From an uncultured Clostridia bacterium (lineage in GTDB: Bacteria > Bacillota > Clostridia > TANB77 > CAG-508), in the NCBI GenBank assembly GCA_944386685.1, contig CALXCA010000006.1:1-64000 (forward strand): 64,000 nucleotides of DNA. Direction: 5' to 3'. Shown one piece after another: positions 35,228 through 45,300 of the stretch (its first letter is position 1; the number at the start of each line of letters is the position of its first letter). The notes under the pieces were generated by a model, which worked only from the letters and a program-made list of their open reading frames with translations, did no database searches and had not been told where the DNA came from. The translations under genes were made by a program, and so were the position numbers.

Positions 35228-36061
35228 TTATTCTATTTCTATTTTTTTGAATTTAATAATACTAATTATTCCAACTATTATAAATAATGCCACAATTATT
35301 TTTACACTTATTGATCCTGTTTTTGGTATAGATTCTTTTGCTGTTGTTGTGTCTGAAGTTTTTTGTTGCTCACCAGCTAAGTTTTGATTTTCTTTTCCTG
35401 GTGTTTGTTCTTTATCTATTGTTACTTGTGTTGTATTAGTAGAATTTGTAGGTTTTGTGTTTGTTTCTTGTGTTGAGTTTGTATTGTTGTTTACATCTCC
35501 TGTATTATCTGTTTCTGGATTTTCTGTAGGTTCTGTATTATTTTCATCATCTTCTGTTGGTTCTGTTGTTTGTGGTTCTTCAATTTTTATTGTTGCTTCT
35601 TTATTTGTAAATTCAAAATCGTTTGTTCCATCTGTAAATTCTTCTATCTCAAAATTTACACTTGTTGAACATGGCTCAACTCCATCTGCTAATGTAAATG
35701 TTATATTTGCAATTTCTGTGGATGCTGTTGGCTCTTTTGGGTCTACTACTATTCTTTGTGTTTCTTTTGCATATGTAGCTGTATATCCATTTAATCCTTC
35801 TACTTTTACTTCTGAAAATATTGATGTATCATATTTTAATTTGCCTTTAAAGCTTACTAAAGCTCCATCTTCTAATCCCTCTACTTTTCCATATCCTAAT
35901 TTTATTGTTACAGTTGTGGCTTCTGTTGTTGTTGTGAATTCGTTTGTCATGTTTAATGTTACATTTGGTGTTTCTCCATTATCTGCAAATACTAATCCAC
36001 ATGTTGATATCATTATTATTGTGATTATCAAACTTGTTAAAATTTTTTTCTTTTTGTTCAT
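35228..36061 (-). CDS. Wall-anchored cohesin-like surface protein
   Basis: 277 residues from the ATG at 36061, chosen because GGGAGG is 7-8 nt upstream and the promoter covers the possible earlier start. Signal peptide (ILTSLIITIIMISTCGLVFA), then a beta-rich domain at about 28-160 with cohesin-like order: VTIKLGYGKVEG, LVSFKGKLKYDTSIFSEVKV, IANITFTLADG. A long Thr/Asn/Glu-rich linker follows, then IPKTG, a hydrophobic helix and KFKKIEIE, a sortase signal. The cohesin assignment is by pattern only. If right it could hold dockerin proteins such as the 42350-45397 product on the wall. Confidence 0.7.
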   Translation of the reverse strand: MNKKKKILTSLIITIIMISTCGLVFADNGETPNVTLNMTNEFTTTTEATTVTIKLGYGKVEGLEDGALVSFKGKLKYDTSIFSEVKVEGLNGYTATYAKETQRIVVDPKEPTASTEIANITFTLADGVEPCSTSVNFEIEEFTDGTNDFEFTNKEATIKIEEPQTTEPTEDDENNTEPTENPETDNTGDVNNNTNSTQETNTKPTNSTNTTQVTIDKEQTPGKENQNLAGEQQKTSDTTTAKESIPKTGSISVKIIVALFIIVGIISIIKFKKIEIE

Positions 36062-36098
36062 TTTGCTTTCCTCCCTTGTATATACATATTTCAGTAAA

Positions 36099-36127
36099 AT
36101 TTTATCATTTTTTACTTGGTTCGACAA
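36099..36127 (-). promoter_or_regulatory. Promoter of the cohesin-like gene
   Basis: Minus strand TTGTCG (36122-36127), 17-bp spacer ending TGA, TAAAAT (36099-36104). Confidence 0.6.
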
Positions 36128-36143
36128 GGGATTTTTCTTTAAG

Positions 36144-36176
36144 TTTTTGTTACATTTTTGTTGCAGTTTTGTTACA
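36144..36176 (-). promoter_or_regulatory. Three tandem 11-bp repeats upstream of the promoter
   Basis: Minus strand TGTAACAAAAC, TGCAACAAAAA, TGTAACAAAAA, contiguous, on one face of the helix, 17 bp upstream of the -35 box. The position suits an activator binding site. Confidence 0.5.
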
Positions 36177-36265
36177 AATTATGGTGAATTGAAAAAGTAT
36201 GTGCCAAGTAACTGTATTGAAAATTTTTTATCCTTGAAATGCTATTGCTTTCAACATTTTATTTA

Positions 36266-37444
36266 TTAAATGTTATACTCTTTTTCAATTGTATTATATT
36301 TATTTCCTGAAAATCTATAAGCTACTTCTTTTATATCACTAATTAATTTATTTTTTAATTCTAGGTTATTTTCTGCTTGAATTAAATCATATACTGGAAC
36401 GGTTTGTATTTTCTTATTTTCTATTTCTATAGTTTTTAATATAGAAAATGTAGTTTTTAATTTAATATTATTGTTTTCTTTATTTATATATATATTCCAC
36501 ATAATTGAATATTCTGCCATTTTATCATATGGTTTATCATACACTCCTGCAATACCATCAAAATTTCCTAATGAATATGAAATAAGCTTATTTTCGTTTA
36601 TTTTATCAAAGACACCACCATGAACAGTGTGTTCATGATTTCCAACAATAATATCTACTCCATTTTTTATTAAATATCTGCATAATCTTTTAGTATTTTC
36701 AGTTTCTTTATTATTATATTGTCCTCCCATATGTGATAGCATAATTATTAAGTCTACATTTTTTTGATTTAAATTTTCTATATCTTTTTTTAATTTTCTT
36801 TTACAATTAAAATCAAATTCTTTTCTTTCATATACTTGGCAGTTAGAATTACACCTAAATATAAATTTATTTATTTTTCTATAAACTTTACAAAATATAT
36901 TATTATGGTAATAACAATACCTAGTTATTTTATTACTTAATTCTTGATTTTGAAATAAATTTACACAGTATTTTTCTTTACTTTTTAAGTAATTTTTATT
37001 AGAAAAAGCATTTGTTCCATATGTATAAGAAAGTAAACCTATTTTTATTCCATTTAAATTTATTTCTAAAGGTTCTGTATTTTTATTGCAAAATGTTCCT
37101 GTATGTATAATTCCAATTTCATCTAAACATTCTATTGTTTCTTTAATTCCTTCTACTCCTCTATCTAAGCAATGATTATTAGCTGTAGAAACACATTTAA
37201 TGCCAGCATCATATACACTTTTAGCAAATTCATAAGGTGAAGAAAAGCAGTATTCTTCTTTTGTTAATTTTTTTGTATTTTTAGATATTGGAGTTTCTAG
37301 ATTTCCTATAACTAAATCAGAATTGCTAAAATCTTTTTTTATTTTTTCGAAAATTTCGTGAAAATCATAATTATTTTCATTTCTAAAAGCGTTTAGCATT
37401 TCTTGTTTACACATTATATCTCCTAAAAATGTTATTTTAATCAT
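36266..37444 (-). CDS. CapA-family metallophosphatase-like protein
   Basis: Member of the CapA/PgsA family with a calcineurin-like phosphoesterase fold. The 392 residues show FLGDIMCKQ (residues 5-13), LVIGNLETPIS near 45, STANNHCLDRG near 88, LSHMGGQYN near 237, and VGNHEHTVHGG near 265, so the metal ligands are intact. There is an inserted Cys-bearing region (KVYRKINKFIFRCNSNCQVY) of unclear role. No signal peptide, so it may act in the cytoplasm, unlike membrane-anchored CapA. It overlaps the upstream flippase gene by 4 bp. Role in this locus unknown. Confidence 0.85.
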   Translation of the reverse strand: MIKITFLGDIMCKQEMLNAFRNENNYDFHEIFEKIKKDFSNSDLVIGNLETPISKNTKKLTKEEYCFSSPYEFAKSVYDAGIKCVSTANNHCLDRGVEGIKETIECLDEIGIIHTGTFCNKNTEPLEINLNGIKIGLLSYTYGTNAFSNKNYLKSKEKYCVNLFQNQELSNKITRYCYYHNNIFCKVYRKINKFIFRCNSNCQVYERKEFDFNCKRKLKKDIENLNQKNVDLIIMLSHMGGQYNNKETENTKRLCRYLIKNGVDIIVGNHEHTVHGGVFDKINENKLISYSLGNFDGIAGVYDKPYDKMAEYSIMWNIYINKENNNIKLKTTFSILKTIEIENKKIQTVPVYDLIQAENNLELKNKLISDIKEVAYRFSGNKYNTIEKEYNI

Positions 37445-38985
37445 TTGCTTTTAACTCCTATTTTATTTTTTACTTTATTAATTAAATATTTTCTTTCTTC
37501 TTTATTTAAAATTATAAATACATTAATTACAAGTCCTACAACTCCAATAATCATTGCTGATAAAATAAACGTAATCCAAGAATTTATTACAATTTTAAAT
37601 GTTAGTAAATAGCCAACAATTATTAGTACTACTGAGCATAATATAGTTTCAAATACTTGTTTATAGAAAATTCTACATTTAAATCCCATATATTTAGATG
37701 CAGCAATAATTGTAAATGTCATATTTCTTGCTAAATTGCAGAATGTACTTACTCCAGCAACTGCATAAATTCCATAATTTGTAGTCTTAATCAATAAAAT
37801 TGTTAAAGACACAGATATAATTCCAGTAATAATCATTGCTATTGAATTTTGTTTTACTTTATTTACTGTTGGAAAAACATTATATAATATTTGAGTTCCA
37901 CTAGTAAACATATATCCAAGTATTGAAAGAATTGATAAAACTTGTAATAATGAAGCATCTTGAGTTGGAACCCATAAAGAAAAGAAATCTTTTCCTAAAA
38001 CAACTATAATTGCAATTGGAATTGTCATTATTATTGAAGTTAGTTTCATTGCTCTAAGTATTCCCTTTTGTAATTCGTTTTTATTATTTATAGCATAATT
38101 TATTGTCATTTCTGGTGTAAAAGCATCTCTTATAGCTGCAGATAATTGTTGCATATAATTTGCTAAAATTTTTGATAATGAAATTACTCCCATTTGTGTT
38201 GCACCTATAAATACATTGCATACAATTAAATCCAATCCTGATAATAGCATATTTCCTACACTTGATATAGAATTCCATATTCCAGCACCAACTAGTTTTT
38301 TTATTACTTTACCAGAACATATCCATTTAGAAGGTTTAACCATTACCTTTAATTCTGGTGTTAATTTATGTGTATTAATTGCATTACAAGTAAGTTTAAA
38401 TACTGTCATTACAGTAACAGCTAATCCAACATATGAAACTTTTGGTACAAATAATGAAAATGCTATAAATAAAACTATACATTTTAAAATTGAAGATATA
38501 GCTTGTGGAATATATGACCTATCTAATCTATTTGTTACAAATGTACCACAATCCCAATTTGGTAAACCTGTTGTAATAAAGAAATTAAAAAATACAAATG
38601 TAAATAATATTTTTACATCTAAAACAATATCATTTGGAATATTTATTATATTTTCTAATTTAAATATACAAACTATTGCTGGAATAATTAGAACTCCAAC
38701 AATTATTAAATTTCCCCAAAATACGGAATTATAATACAAATTTGCTTTTTTATATTGTTTTTTCACATAAGCTATAGCTATAAATCTAGCAGCCATACTA
38801 TTTAATGCTGCAACTATTAGTTGTGCATAAGTTACAAAATTATTTGCTAAAGTAACAAAACCATTAGCTTCTACTCCTATATTTTTTACTATGTAAGGAG
38901 ATAAGAAAAAACTAACTAACACATTTGTTGCTAAAACTAATAAACTACATATAACGTTTATCATTGTTTTTGTATTTCTTCCCAT
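37441..38985 (-). CDS. Polysaccharide flippase, second copy
   Basis: MOP-superfamily exporter with about 14 helices. The 514 residues begin TMINVICSLLVLATNVLVSFFLS, with LSPYIVKNIGVEANGFVTLA typical of the family, and GGIWNSISS-like and AGATQMGVISLSK-like segments. It is more distant from the flippase at 21390-22838 than a recent duplicate would be, so each presumably serves its own polymer. ATGA overlap with capA, 14 bp from the PP-loop gene. Confidence 0.9.
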   Translation of the reverse strand: MGRNTKTMINVICSLLVLATNVLVSFFLSPYIVKNIGVEANGFVTLANNFVTYAQLIVAALNSMAARFIAIAYVKKQYKKANLYYNSVFWGNLIIVGVLIIPAIVCIFKLENIINIPNDIVLDVKILFTFVFFNFFITTGLPNWDCGTFVTNRLDRSYIPQAISSILKCIVLFIAFSLFVPKVSYVGLAVTVMTVFKLTCNAINTHKLTPELKVMVKPSKWICSGKVIKKLVGAGIWNSISSVGNMLLSGLDLIVCNVFIGATQMGVISLSKILANYMQQLSAAIRDAFTPEMTINYAINNKNELQKGILRAMKLTSIIMTIPIAIIVVLGKDFFSLWVPTQDASLLQVLSILSILGYMFTSGTQILYNVFPTVNKVKQNSIAMIITGIISVSLTILLIKTTNYGIYAVAGVSTFCNLARNMTFTIIAASKYMGFKCRIFYKQVFETILCSVVLIIVGYLLTFKIVINSWITFILSAMIIGVVGLVINVFIILNKEERKYLINKVKNKIGVKSK

Positions 38986-38999
38986 AATTATTTCTCCAA

Positions 39000-40223
39000 T
39001 TATAATTTAAAAATTTTTTTTATTTTTCTTTTTATTTTTCCTAAAATCTTATATATTTTATTACATCCTAATTTTTTTATATTAATTTTATAAAACCATC
39101 TAATTTCTTTTGGTAAATCATTAATATTGCAATTTTTCCTCATAGATGACTGTATTTCTTCATACTTTTTATAAGTAAACCTTTTATCTTGACAATATCT
39201 TATTTTTTTTAATAATTTTTTAGTATAATCAAATCCATAATTTTTTGGATCTTCTCCCTCTGCAAATAATGCTAACATTGTTCTATAACATTTTTCACAA
39301 TGGCAGCAGTTTTTTCCTCCAGTAGATTCCCAACAAACTCTCAATTCAATTTTTTTATTATTTTTTCTACAAAACTCTACTATATTATGTACTTTATCTT
39401 GTCTAGTAAATTCATATCCATCATGAATAACTTTTACATCACAAAATTTCAAATAATTATCTATTGTTGGGTCTGAAGCACATGTATATTGTCCTATATC
39501 TTTTGCAGTAAATGAAGATGCAAAATATACTGATTGTTTTTTTGTTAAAAAAGAAATTGGAGCTGCATAACTAATTACACCTATACCATGTTGAAAATCA
39601 TGCCACCATTCCTTTTTTATCAAATTTATTTTCTCATTTAACTTTTTGACATTATAAAAATCCTTTAAATTAGATTTAATTGTAATATAATCTATTTTAA
39701 AATCATTAGCCGTTTTTTCAAGATGTTTTAATACATTATTCCATCCATCATTATCATTTAATGTAAGATCAGCTCCCCACAAAGTTAATACTGTAACATT
39801 TTCTTTTAAATGATTTAATAAGGTATTAAAAGCATCCACTCCTCCACTAAAAAAGCATATTGAACCATTTGACTCACTAATTGAATTTTTCTCTAGTTTT
39901 TCTACACATACCTTACCTTTAAACTCTAAATCAGGATACATTTTTATGTATCCCTTTTTAAAATCTTCTATTGAGTTATAAAAATCTTCATCACATGATT
40001 TTATATGTACTTCTGCATTAAATAACCATATAATTGGTAATATATTACACATTAGTGGAACAATTGCAATACTTTTTGGTATATTTAAAATATTCCTGCT
40101 ATATTCAACAAAAAAACTTTCTTTCTCATTGAAAATTTCTTTTAATTCACCTTTTACTGTATATTTATAATCTATTCTATTTGATGAAATTATTACATCA
40201 TCTACTATAAATTGATTTTTCAT
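39000..40223 (-). CDS. PP-loop ATPase-like protein with Cys cluster
   Basis: 407 residues. A PP-loop SGGVDAF (near 127-133) preceded by a strand (SICFFSGG) places it in the adenine nucleotide alpha-hydrolase superfamily (asparagine synthase, QueC, ThiI relatives). Further on are LWGADLTLND and FDYITIK-like strands, then a four-Cys cluster CWESTGGKNCCHCEKC near 300-315 that may bind zinc or a cluster. I do not recognise the exact family. Such enzymes adenylate a carboxyl or similar group and add N or S. Position among glycosyltransferases suggests modification of a sugar precursor (inference). The ribosome binding site is AAGGAG. Confidence 0.65.
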   Translation of the reverse strand: MKNQFIVDDVIISSNRIDYKYTVKGELKEIFNEKESFFVEYSRNILNIPKSIAIVPLMCNILPIIWLFNAEVHIKSCDEDFYNSIEDFKKGYIKMYPDLEFKGKVCVEKLEKNSISESNGSICFFSGGVDAFNTLLNHLKENVTVLTLWGADLTLNDNDGWNNVLKHLEKTANDFKIDYITIKSNLKDFYNVKKLNEKINLIKKEWWHDFQHGIGVISYAAPISFLTKKQSVYFASSFTAKDIGQYTCASDPTIDNYLKFCDVKVIHDGYEFTRQDKVHNIVEFCRKNNKKIELRVCWESTGGKNCCHCEKCYRTMLALFAEGEDPKNYGFDYTKKLLKKIRYCQDKRFTYKKYEEIQSSMRKNCNINDLPKEIRWFYKINIKKLGCNKIYKILGKIKRKIKKIFKL

Positions 40224-40225
40224 TC

Positions 40226-41290
40226 TTAATCTCCTTGTTTATTATCATTTAATATTTCATTTTTAAGCTCATTATATAAATTTTTATCTATTTTATTGTA
40301 TTTTTTTACTTCTTTATTATATAATTTTTTTACTTTTTCTTCAATTTCTGATAGATTATCAATATATTCTATATAATCTAAATCTTTTATCCATTCATAA
40401 ACACCTTTAACTTTATGATTATAATTTCCAAGAACTATACATGGTGTTTTAGTCATTGCTGCAAAAACCATTCCATGCAATCTATCTGTAACTATTAATT
40501 TACTTTTTGCAAATTCTTGTAATTTATTATATAAAACTTCTTTTCTTTTATTAGGTTCTATAATCTCATTTATAACTGTATCTGTCCAATGTACTTTAGA
40601 ATTATATTTACAAACTATATCATGTATTTTCTCTCTATCTTCTGAATTTAATTTTGCTTCTGGATCTTTTCTTAAGCATAAAAGAATACCATCTCTTTCA
40701 AATTTTTCTCCAAATTCTTTTAAATATAATACTATATCAGGAATAAGTATTATTTTTGCCTTTTTAAAAATTTCTTTCATCATAGAATATGATTTTTTTT
40801 CTCTAGCACAAATCACCATATTTTCATGATTTTCAAATATGTTTTGAGCTCGATTTTGTGCTTCTTTTCCTTTTTCATTATTAGTAAAATAAATTGTTTG
40901 AGGAAATATAACAATTTTATTATTAGGAAATGTTTTTATAACTTCTTCTAATCTTTCTTGCTCTATACTCCACTGATTTCCTAAGAAACCTCCTCCATGT
41001 ATCATTATTATTGCTTTATCATCAATCAATTTTTTTAATGCTTTACATGAAATATCTATTTGGGGACTTATTATCTCAAAAACATTTTTTACCCCTATAT
41101 CCTCTAAGAATTTGTATTCTGCAATTGCTATCGCTTGATCTCCAATATTTCCATGAATAGGTGTACCAAATAAAATATATGAGTTTAATTTGTTTTTACT
41201 TTGATTTTTTTTGTAATTTTTATATTTATTTTTACATAAAATTATTTTGATTTTGCTTTTTACAGATTTTGGAATTACTTTTTTTATCAT
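40226..41290 (-). CDS. Polysaccharide pyruvyl transferase family protein
   Basis: Transfers pyruvate ketals from PEP to sugars, adding negative charge. 354 residues: GTPIHGNIGDQAIAIAE near 43-59, IMIHGGGFLGNQWSIEQERL near 100, IFPQTIYF near 128, and VTDRLHGMVFAAMTKTP near 270, the conserved basic DRLHG site. N-terminus Lys-rich. It is 14 bp after the GT2 gene. A second, divergent member occurs at 51401-52513. Confidence 0.9.
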   Translation of the reverse strand: MIKKVIPKSVKSKIKIILCKNKYKNYKKNQSKNKLNSYILFGTPIHGNIGDQAIAIAEYKFLEDIGVKNVFEIISPQIDISCKALKKLIDDKAIIMIHGGGFLGNQWSIEQERLEEVIKTFPNNKIVIFPQTIYFTNNEKGKEAQNRAQNIFENHENMVICAREKKSYSMMKEIFKKAKIILIPDIVLYLKEFGEKFERDGILLCLRKDPEAKLNSEDREKIHDIVCKYNSKVHWTDTVINEIIEPNKRKEVLYNKLQEFAKSKLIVTDRLHGMVFAAMTKTPCIVLGNYNHKVKGVYEWIKDLDYIEYIDNLSEIEEKVKKLYNKEVKKYNKIDKNLYNELKNEILNDNKQGD

Positions 41291-41303
41291 ATCATACTCC
41301 TTA

Positions 41304-42260
41304 TTAATATTTATTTTTCTTTATAAAATAGAATAAATTTGGTTGTATTATAAATACTATTGATTTTATTATTTCTTTAACTGATGAATTTCCAAGTTTT
41401 ATATATATTTTAAAATTTTTTCTATATTTAGTTTTTATCATTTTTTGAATTTTATTTGATTCTTCTATATATTTTTTAGTTTTTATATAATATTCTATTA
41501 ATTGATTCATATAATGTTTTACAGTTTTCATATATAATTCAATTTCATTTTTGGATTTAAAAAATTCAATTCTTTCTTCTAATGCAGCTAATAAATCAAA
41601 TCTTTTGATATTAAATTTTTTTGTAATAATACTATTATCAGTTTGTCTATAATTATATAGATAATCATTAATTAAGGCTATTTTAGGTGTATTATAAAAC
41701 AACTTGTATGTTGTGAATTCATCTTCATGTATTTTTCCTACTGGGAATCTTATATTTTTAAACAATTCTATTGCATATATTTTATTCCAAACAACAACAT
41801 TCTGTATTAAAAACTCTCCTAATATAATATTATTTTCCTTTATAGCATTTTCAATATATCCAATTTTTCCTATTATTTTATTATATTTATCAACTTTGTA
41901 TATATTACACTGAGCTATTTTGGTTTTATATTTTTTTATTGCTCTATATAGATATTCAATATAATTGTGCTCAACAAAATCATCAGAATCTATAAAAGTT
42001 ACATATTCTCCTTTTGCAATATCTAAACCTTTATTTCTTGCATCAGATAGTCCTCCATTTTCTTTATGTATCACAATAACTCTTTTATCTTTTCGAAAAT
42101 ATTCATCACATATTTCTCCACAATTATCTGGTGAACCATCATCCACAAGTATAATTTCAATATTCTTATATGTTTGATTTATTATACTTTCTATACAATT
42201 TTTTAAATACTTTTCAACATTATAAATTGGCACTATTACACTAATAAGTTCATTTTCCAT
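41304..42260 (-). CDS. Glycosyltransferase family 2
   Basis: 318 residues: ISVIVPIYNVEKYLKNCIES, LVDDGSPDNCGEI near 38, GGLSDARNKGLD near 70, FIDSDDFVE near 90. Classical EpsJ-like GT-A fold, with the terminal part helical and membrane associating (IKSIVFIIQPNLFYFI). GGAG precedes the ATG. Confidence 0.93.
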   Translation of the reverse strand: MENELISVIVPIYNVEKYLKNCIESIINQTYKNIEIILVDDGSPDNCGEICDEYFRKDKRVIVIHKENGGLSDARNKGLDIAKGEYVTFIDSDDFVEHNYIEYLYRAIKKYKTKIAQCNIYKVDKYNKIIGKIGYIENAIKENNIILGEFLIQNVVVWNKIYAIELFKNIRFPVGKIHEDEFTTYKLFYNTPKIALINDYLYNYRQTDNSIITKKFNIKRFDLLAALEERIEFFKSKNEIELYMKTVKHYMNQLIEYYIKTKKYIEESNKIQKMIKTKYRKNFKIYIKLGNSSVKEIIKSIVFIIQPNLFYFIKKNKY

Positions 42261-42349
42261 TTTCTACTCCATTCATTTTTGTTGTTTAATATAATTTTTG
42301 CATAATTAATTCTCTATATATTAAACAAATTATTCAATACTTATTTCTA

Positions 42350-45300
42350 CTATTCATTCATAAGTATTATTAACCTTATTCTTATATAATCTTTTACTCC
42401 TACTTTTTGATTATCATTATTACAATCTGCAGCTAACATTTCAATATCATCTAAATTGTTTTCCAATAGCAAATATATTCTCATTTTAATAAAATCTTTT
42501 AAATTTACTTGTCCATCTTTGTTAATATCTCCCGGAACAATAATTATATAATTATCTCCCGCTTCTGTTGTTAGTATATCACCTGTTGCAATTATATCAT
42601 CTTGTTTAAGTTCTATTTCATTTCTATATATTTTATATCCAACTGATAAATTTAATTTTTTATCAAAATCAGATTTTTTGGTATTATTTGTAACATTTTT
42701 TATATAATTTTCTTCCATTTTATAGTTTGTATCATTATTTATAAATATTTGAAAATATGTTGTTGTTGTATTTCCTGCTTTATCTATAGCTGTTAATTCA
42801 TAAAATCCTTCATCTTGAAGTGTATCTCCATTTTTATAATCAGTTACAACTTGAGAATTTAAAATTAATTTAATTTCTTTTAGATTTTCATCATTTATTT
42901 TTGGTGTTACAGGTTTTGTATACAATTTTGCTTTTTGTACTCCAGATATAGATGGTTCAACTTTATCTATATTTTGTACTGTTGCTGTTATATTTAATGC
43001 TCGTCCTTTTATTGTATATTCAAATGTAAAGGTTCCATTTTGTTCAAATGTGTGTTCTTTACTATTTGAATTGTTCGTTATCTGTATTTCAGCATTTGTC
43101 TTTATTGTAGCTTTTACATTTTGATTTGTTAATTCTGTTGTACTATATTCAATTGTTACAGGATTATTGGCTATGTATTCATCTACATAATTATCAATGT
43201 TTATTTGTGCAAATGTTTTTGACCAATCTGCTAAAAGAGAAGCATGTAAATTATTACTTATTATTAAGCCATTTTTTATATCATTCTCTTCTTCTAAACT
43301 ATTTATATATGTAGCTTTTTCATAGTGGTCTTTTGCAAAATCTAATATTTTTACTGGATATATTATTTCACATCCTTGATTATTATTTATTGTTGTTTCT
43401 GCTTCTTGCATTACTTTATTTGTTTGTTCAATTTCAGATTGTTCAACTGTTTGAGCACTTACTGTAACTAAATCTTCATAAGAATCTCCAATATCATTTA
43501 ACATATCTAACATTGAACTTACTTTTACATCTTCTACTTGTAATTTTCCATCTTTATATGCTTGTAATATTATATTACCTAATTCAAAATGATTTTTCAT
43601 TGCTTGAATTGTTGCAGAACCTACTATTTTATTTTCTACCTGTCCTACAGATTCCATATATTTTTTATTTTCTTCTATTTTGCTTGTTAATTCTGGAATT
43701 TGTGCTATTTCTCCAGCAAATTTTTCAGTAAACTCATTATATTTTTCTGTTGCCATATTTGATATTGCTTGGTAAAAATAGTTATAATCTACTTCATCTA
43801 TATATATTGGCATTTTTGTTATTACTAAGTTTCCACTTTCATCTGGTTGTATTTCTTCTCCATATAAATCTGTTGCTTTAAAATTTGCATATGGAACTGT
43901 TATATTGATTTTGCTACTACTTGACCATACAATAATTTTGGGTTTTCCGTCTTTATCATATACATGTACCTCTAAATTATCATTTTCAACACCTTCTAGG
44001 TTTTTGATTTTTCCAATATACTCTGCTCCATTAGTATTTTCCAAAAATCTTTTTAATATAAAATAAGATTCTTTTGGAATATAATCATTTGTTACAATTC
44101 CATATCTTGAAGTTCCATCCTCTTTATCTGTATCTCTAAAATCATATATATACACTTTAGAAATACCATAGTTTATGTAAGTGACCATTTGTTTTATTAT
44201 TTTCTGTATTCTGTCAATTTCTGTTATGTCATCACTACTTGTTATTCCCATTTCATTTACATAGATGTTAGTAAATCCACCTATATTATTTATTGCTTCA
44301 TTAGCATATTCTGTAACTTCTTTTAACCTTTGCATATTTTCTTGAGACGTATACATATGATAAGCAAATATACTAGATTCTTTTAAAGTACCATATTTAA
44401 CACCTATATCTGTTAAATAATTAATTGATTCTTTTTCTTCTAAATATTTTATTGCAACACTTCCAACTACAGTTCTTTTATATTTATTTGTTTCTTTTAA
44501 TTTATTATATACTTCTATCGTTGATTTTGCATACCATTCTTTTTCAGAATCATCAGTCCACCCAGCATTTGGTTCATTAAATATTTGATATTCTATTATA
44601 TCAGGATATTTATTAATAACATTTTTAACATAAGCTCCAAATTCCTGCAATTCACTTTCTGAATTTATTTGTGAATTCCATTCTCCATTTTGATTTTTAT
44701 GAGAACCTCCAACTAGAGCAAGTATATTAATATCTTTTTCAATAATACTTGGTATCCATAAATCAGGTATCTTATAATTGTACTCTCCATTAAAACCACC
44801 AACATGTTCCCAAAGTATTGTATCTCTTATATTTTTTATTCCTGAATTATACAACAAATCCAAACCTTTAGAAATACTATCCCTATTATAATTTAATCCA
44901 AAGTGAGTTGACATTCCAAAACGAGATGTTTTCTCAGCAAATTGATTTTTATATTCATTTATTACATAAAAATCATTATTTTGGGTTTTAATTAATTCTG
45001 TTTCTTTATATATATCAATTTTTAAAGTGTGTTTTCCTTCTTTATCAAAATTAATTTCAACTTCTTTACTTTTTTCTGCAAACTCAAAATTAGAAACCAT
45101 ATTACTATCACAATATATATTAATATCATAATTATTATATATTTCATTTGTATTTTGAGTTAATTTTATACTAATTTTATTTCCGATTATTACATTATCA
45201 TTATCATTAAATTCAATGCTTATATCTTCGTTTGTGTCTTTTTCACTTCTATTATCTAAAATAATATTAGAAGTATTATAAATATAATTCAAAACTTTAT

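Noticed and set aside
36062-36265. Riboswitch (for example c-di-GMP) before the cohesin-like gene
   Set aside because: No conserved riboswitch core seen; the promoter leaves only a short leader.
35457-36269. Plus-strand open frame of 270 codons opposite the cohesin-like gene
   Set aside because: Low-complexity Ser/Val/Phe translation produced by the antisense of a Thr/Asn/Glu-rich linker; the minus frame has signal peptide, RBS and sorting signal.
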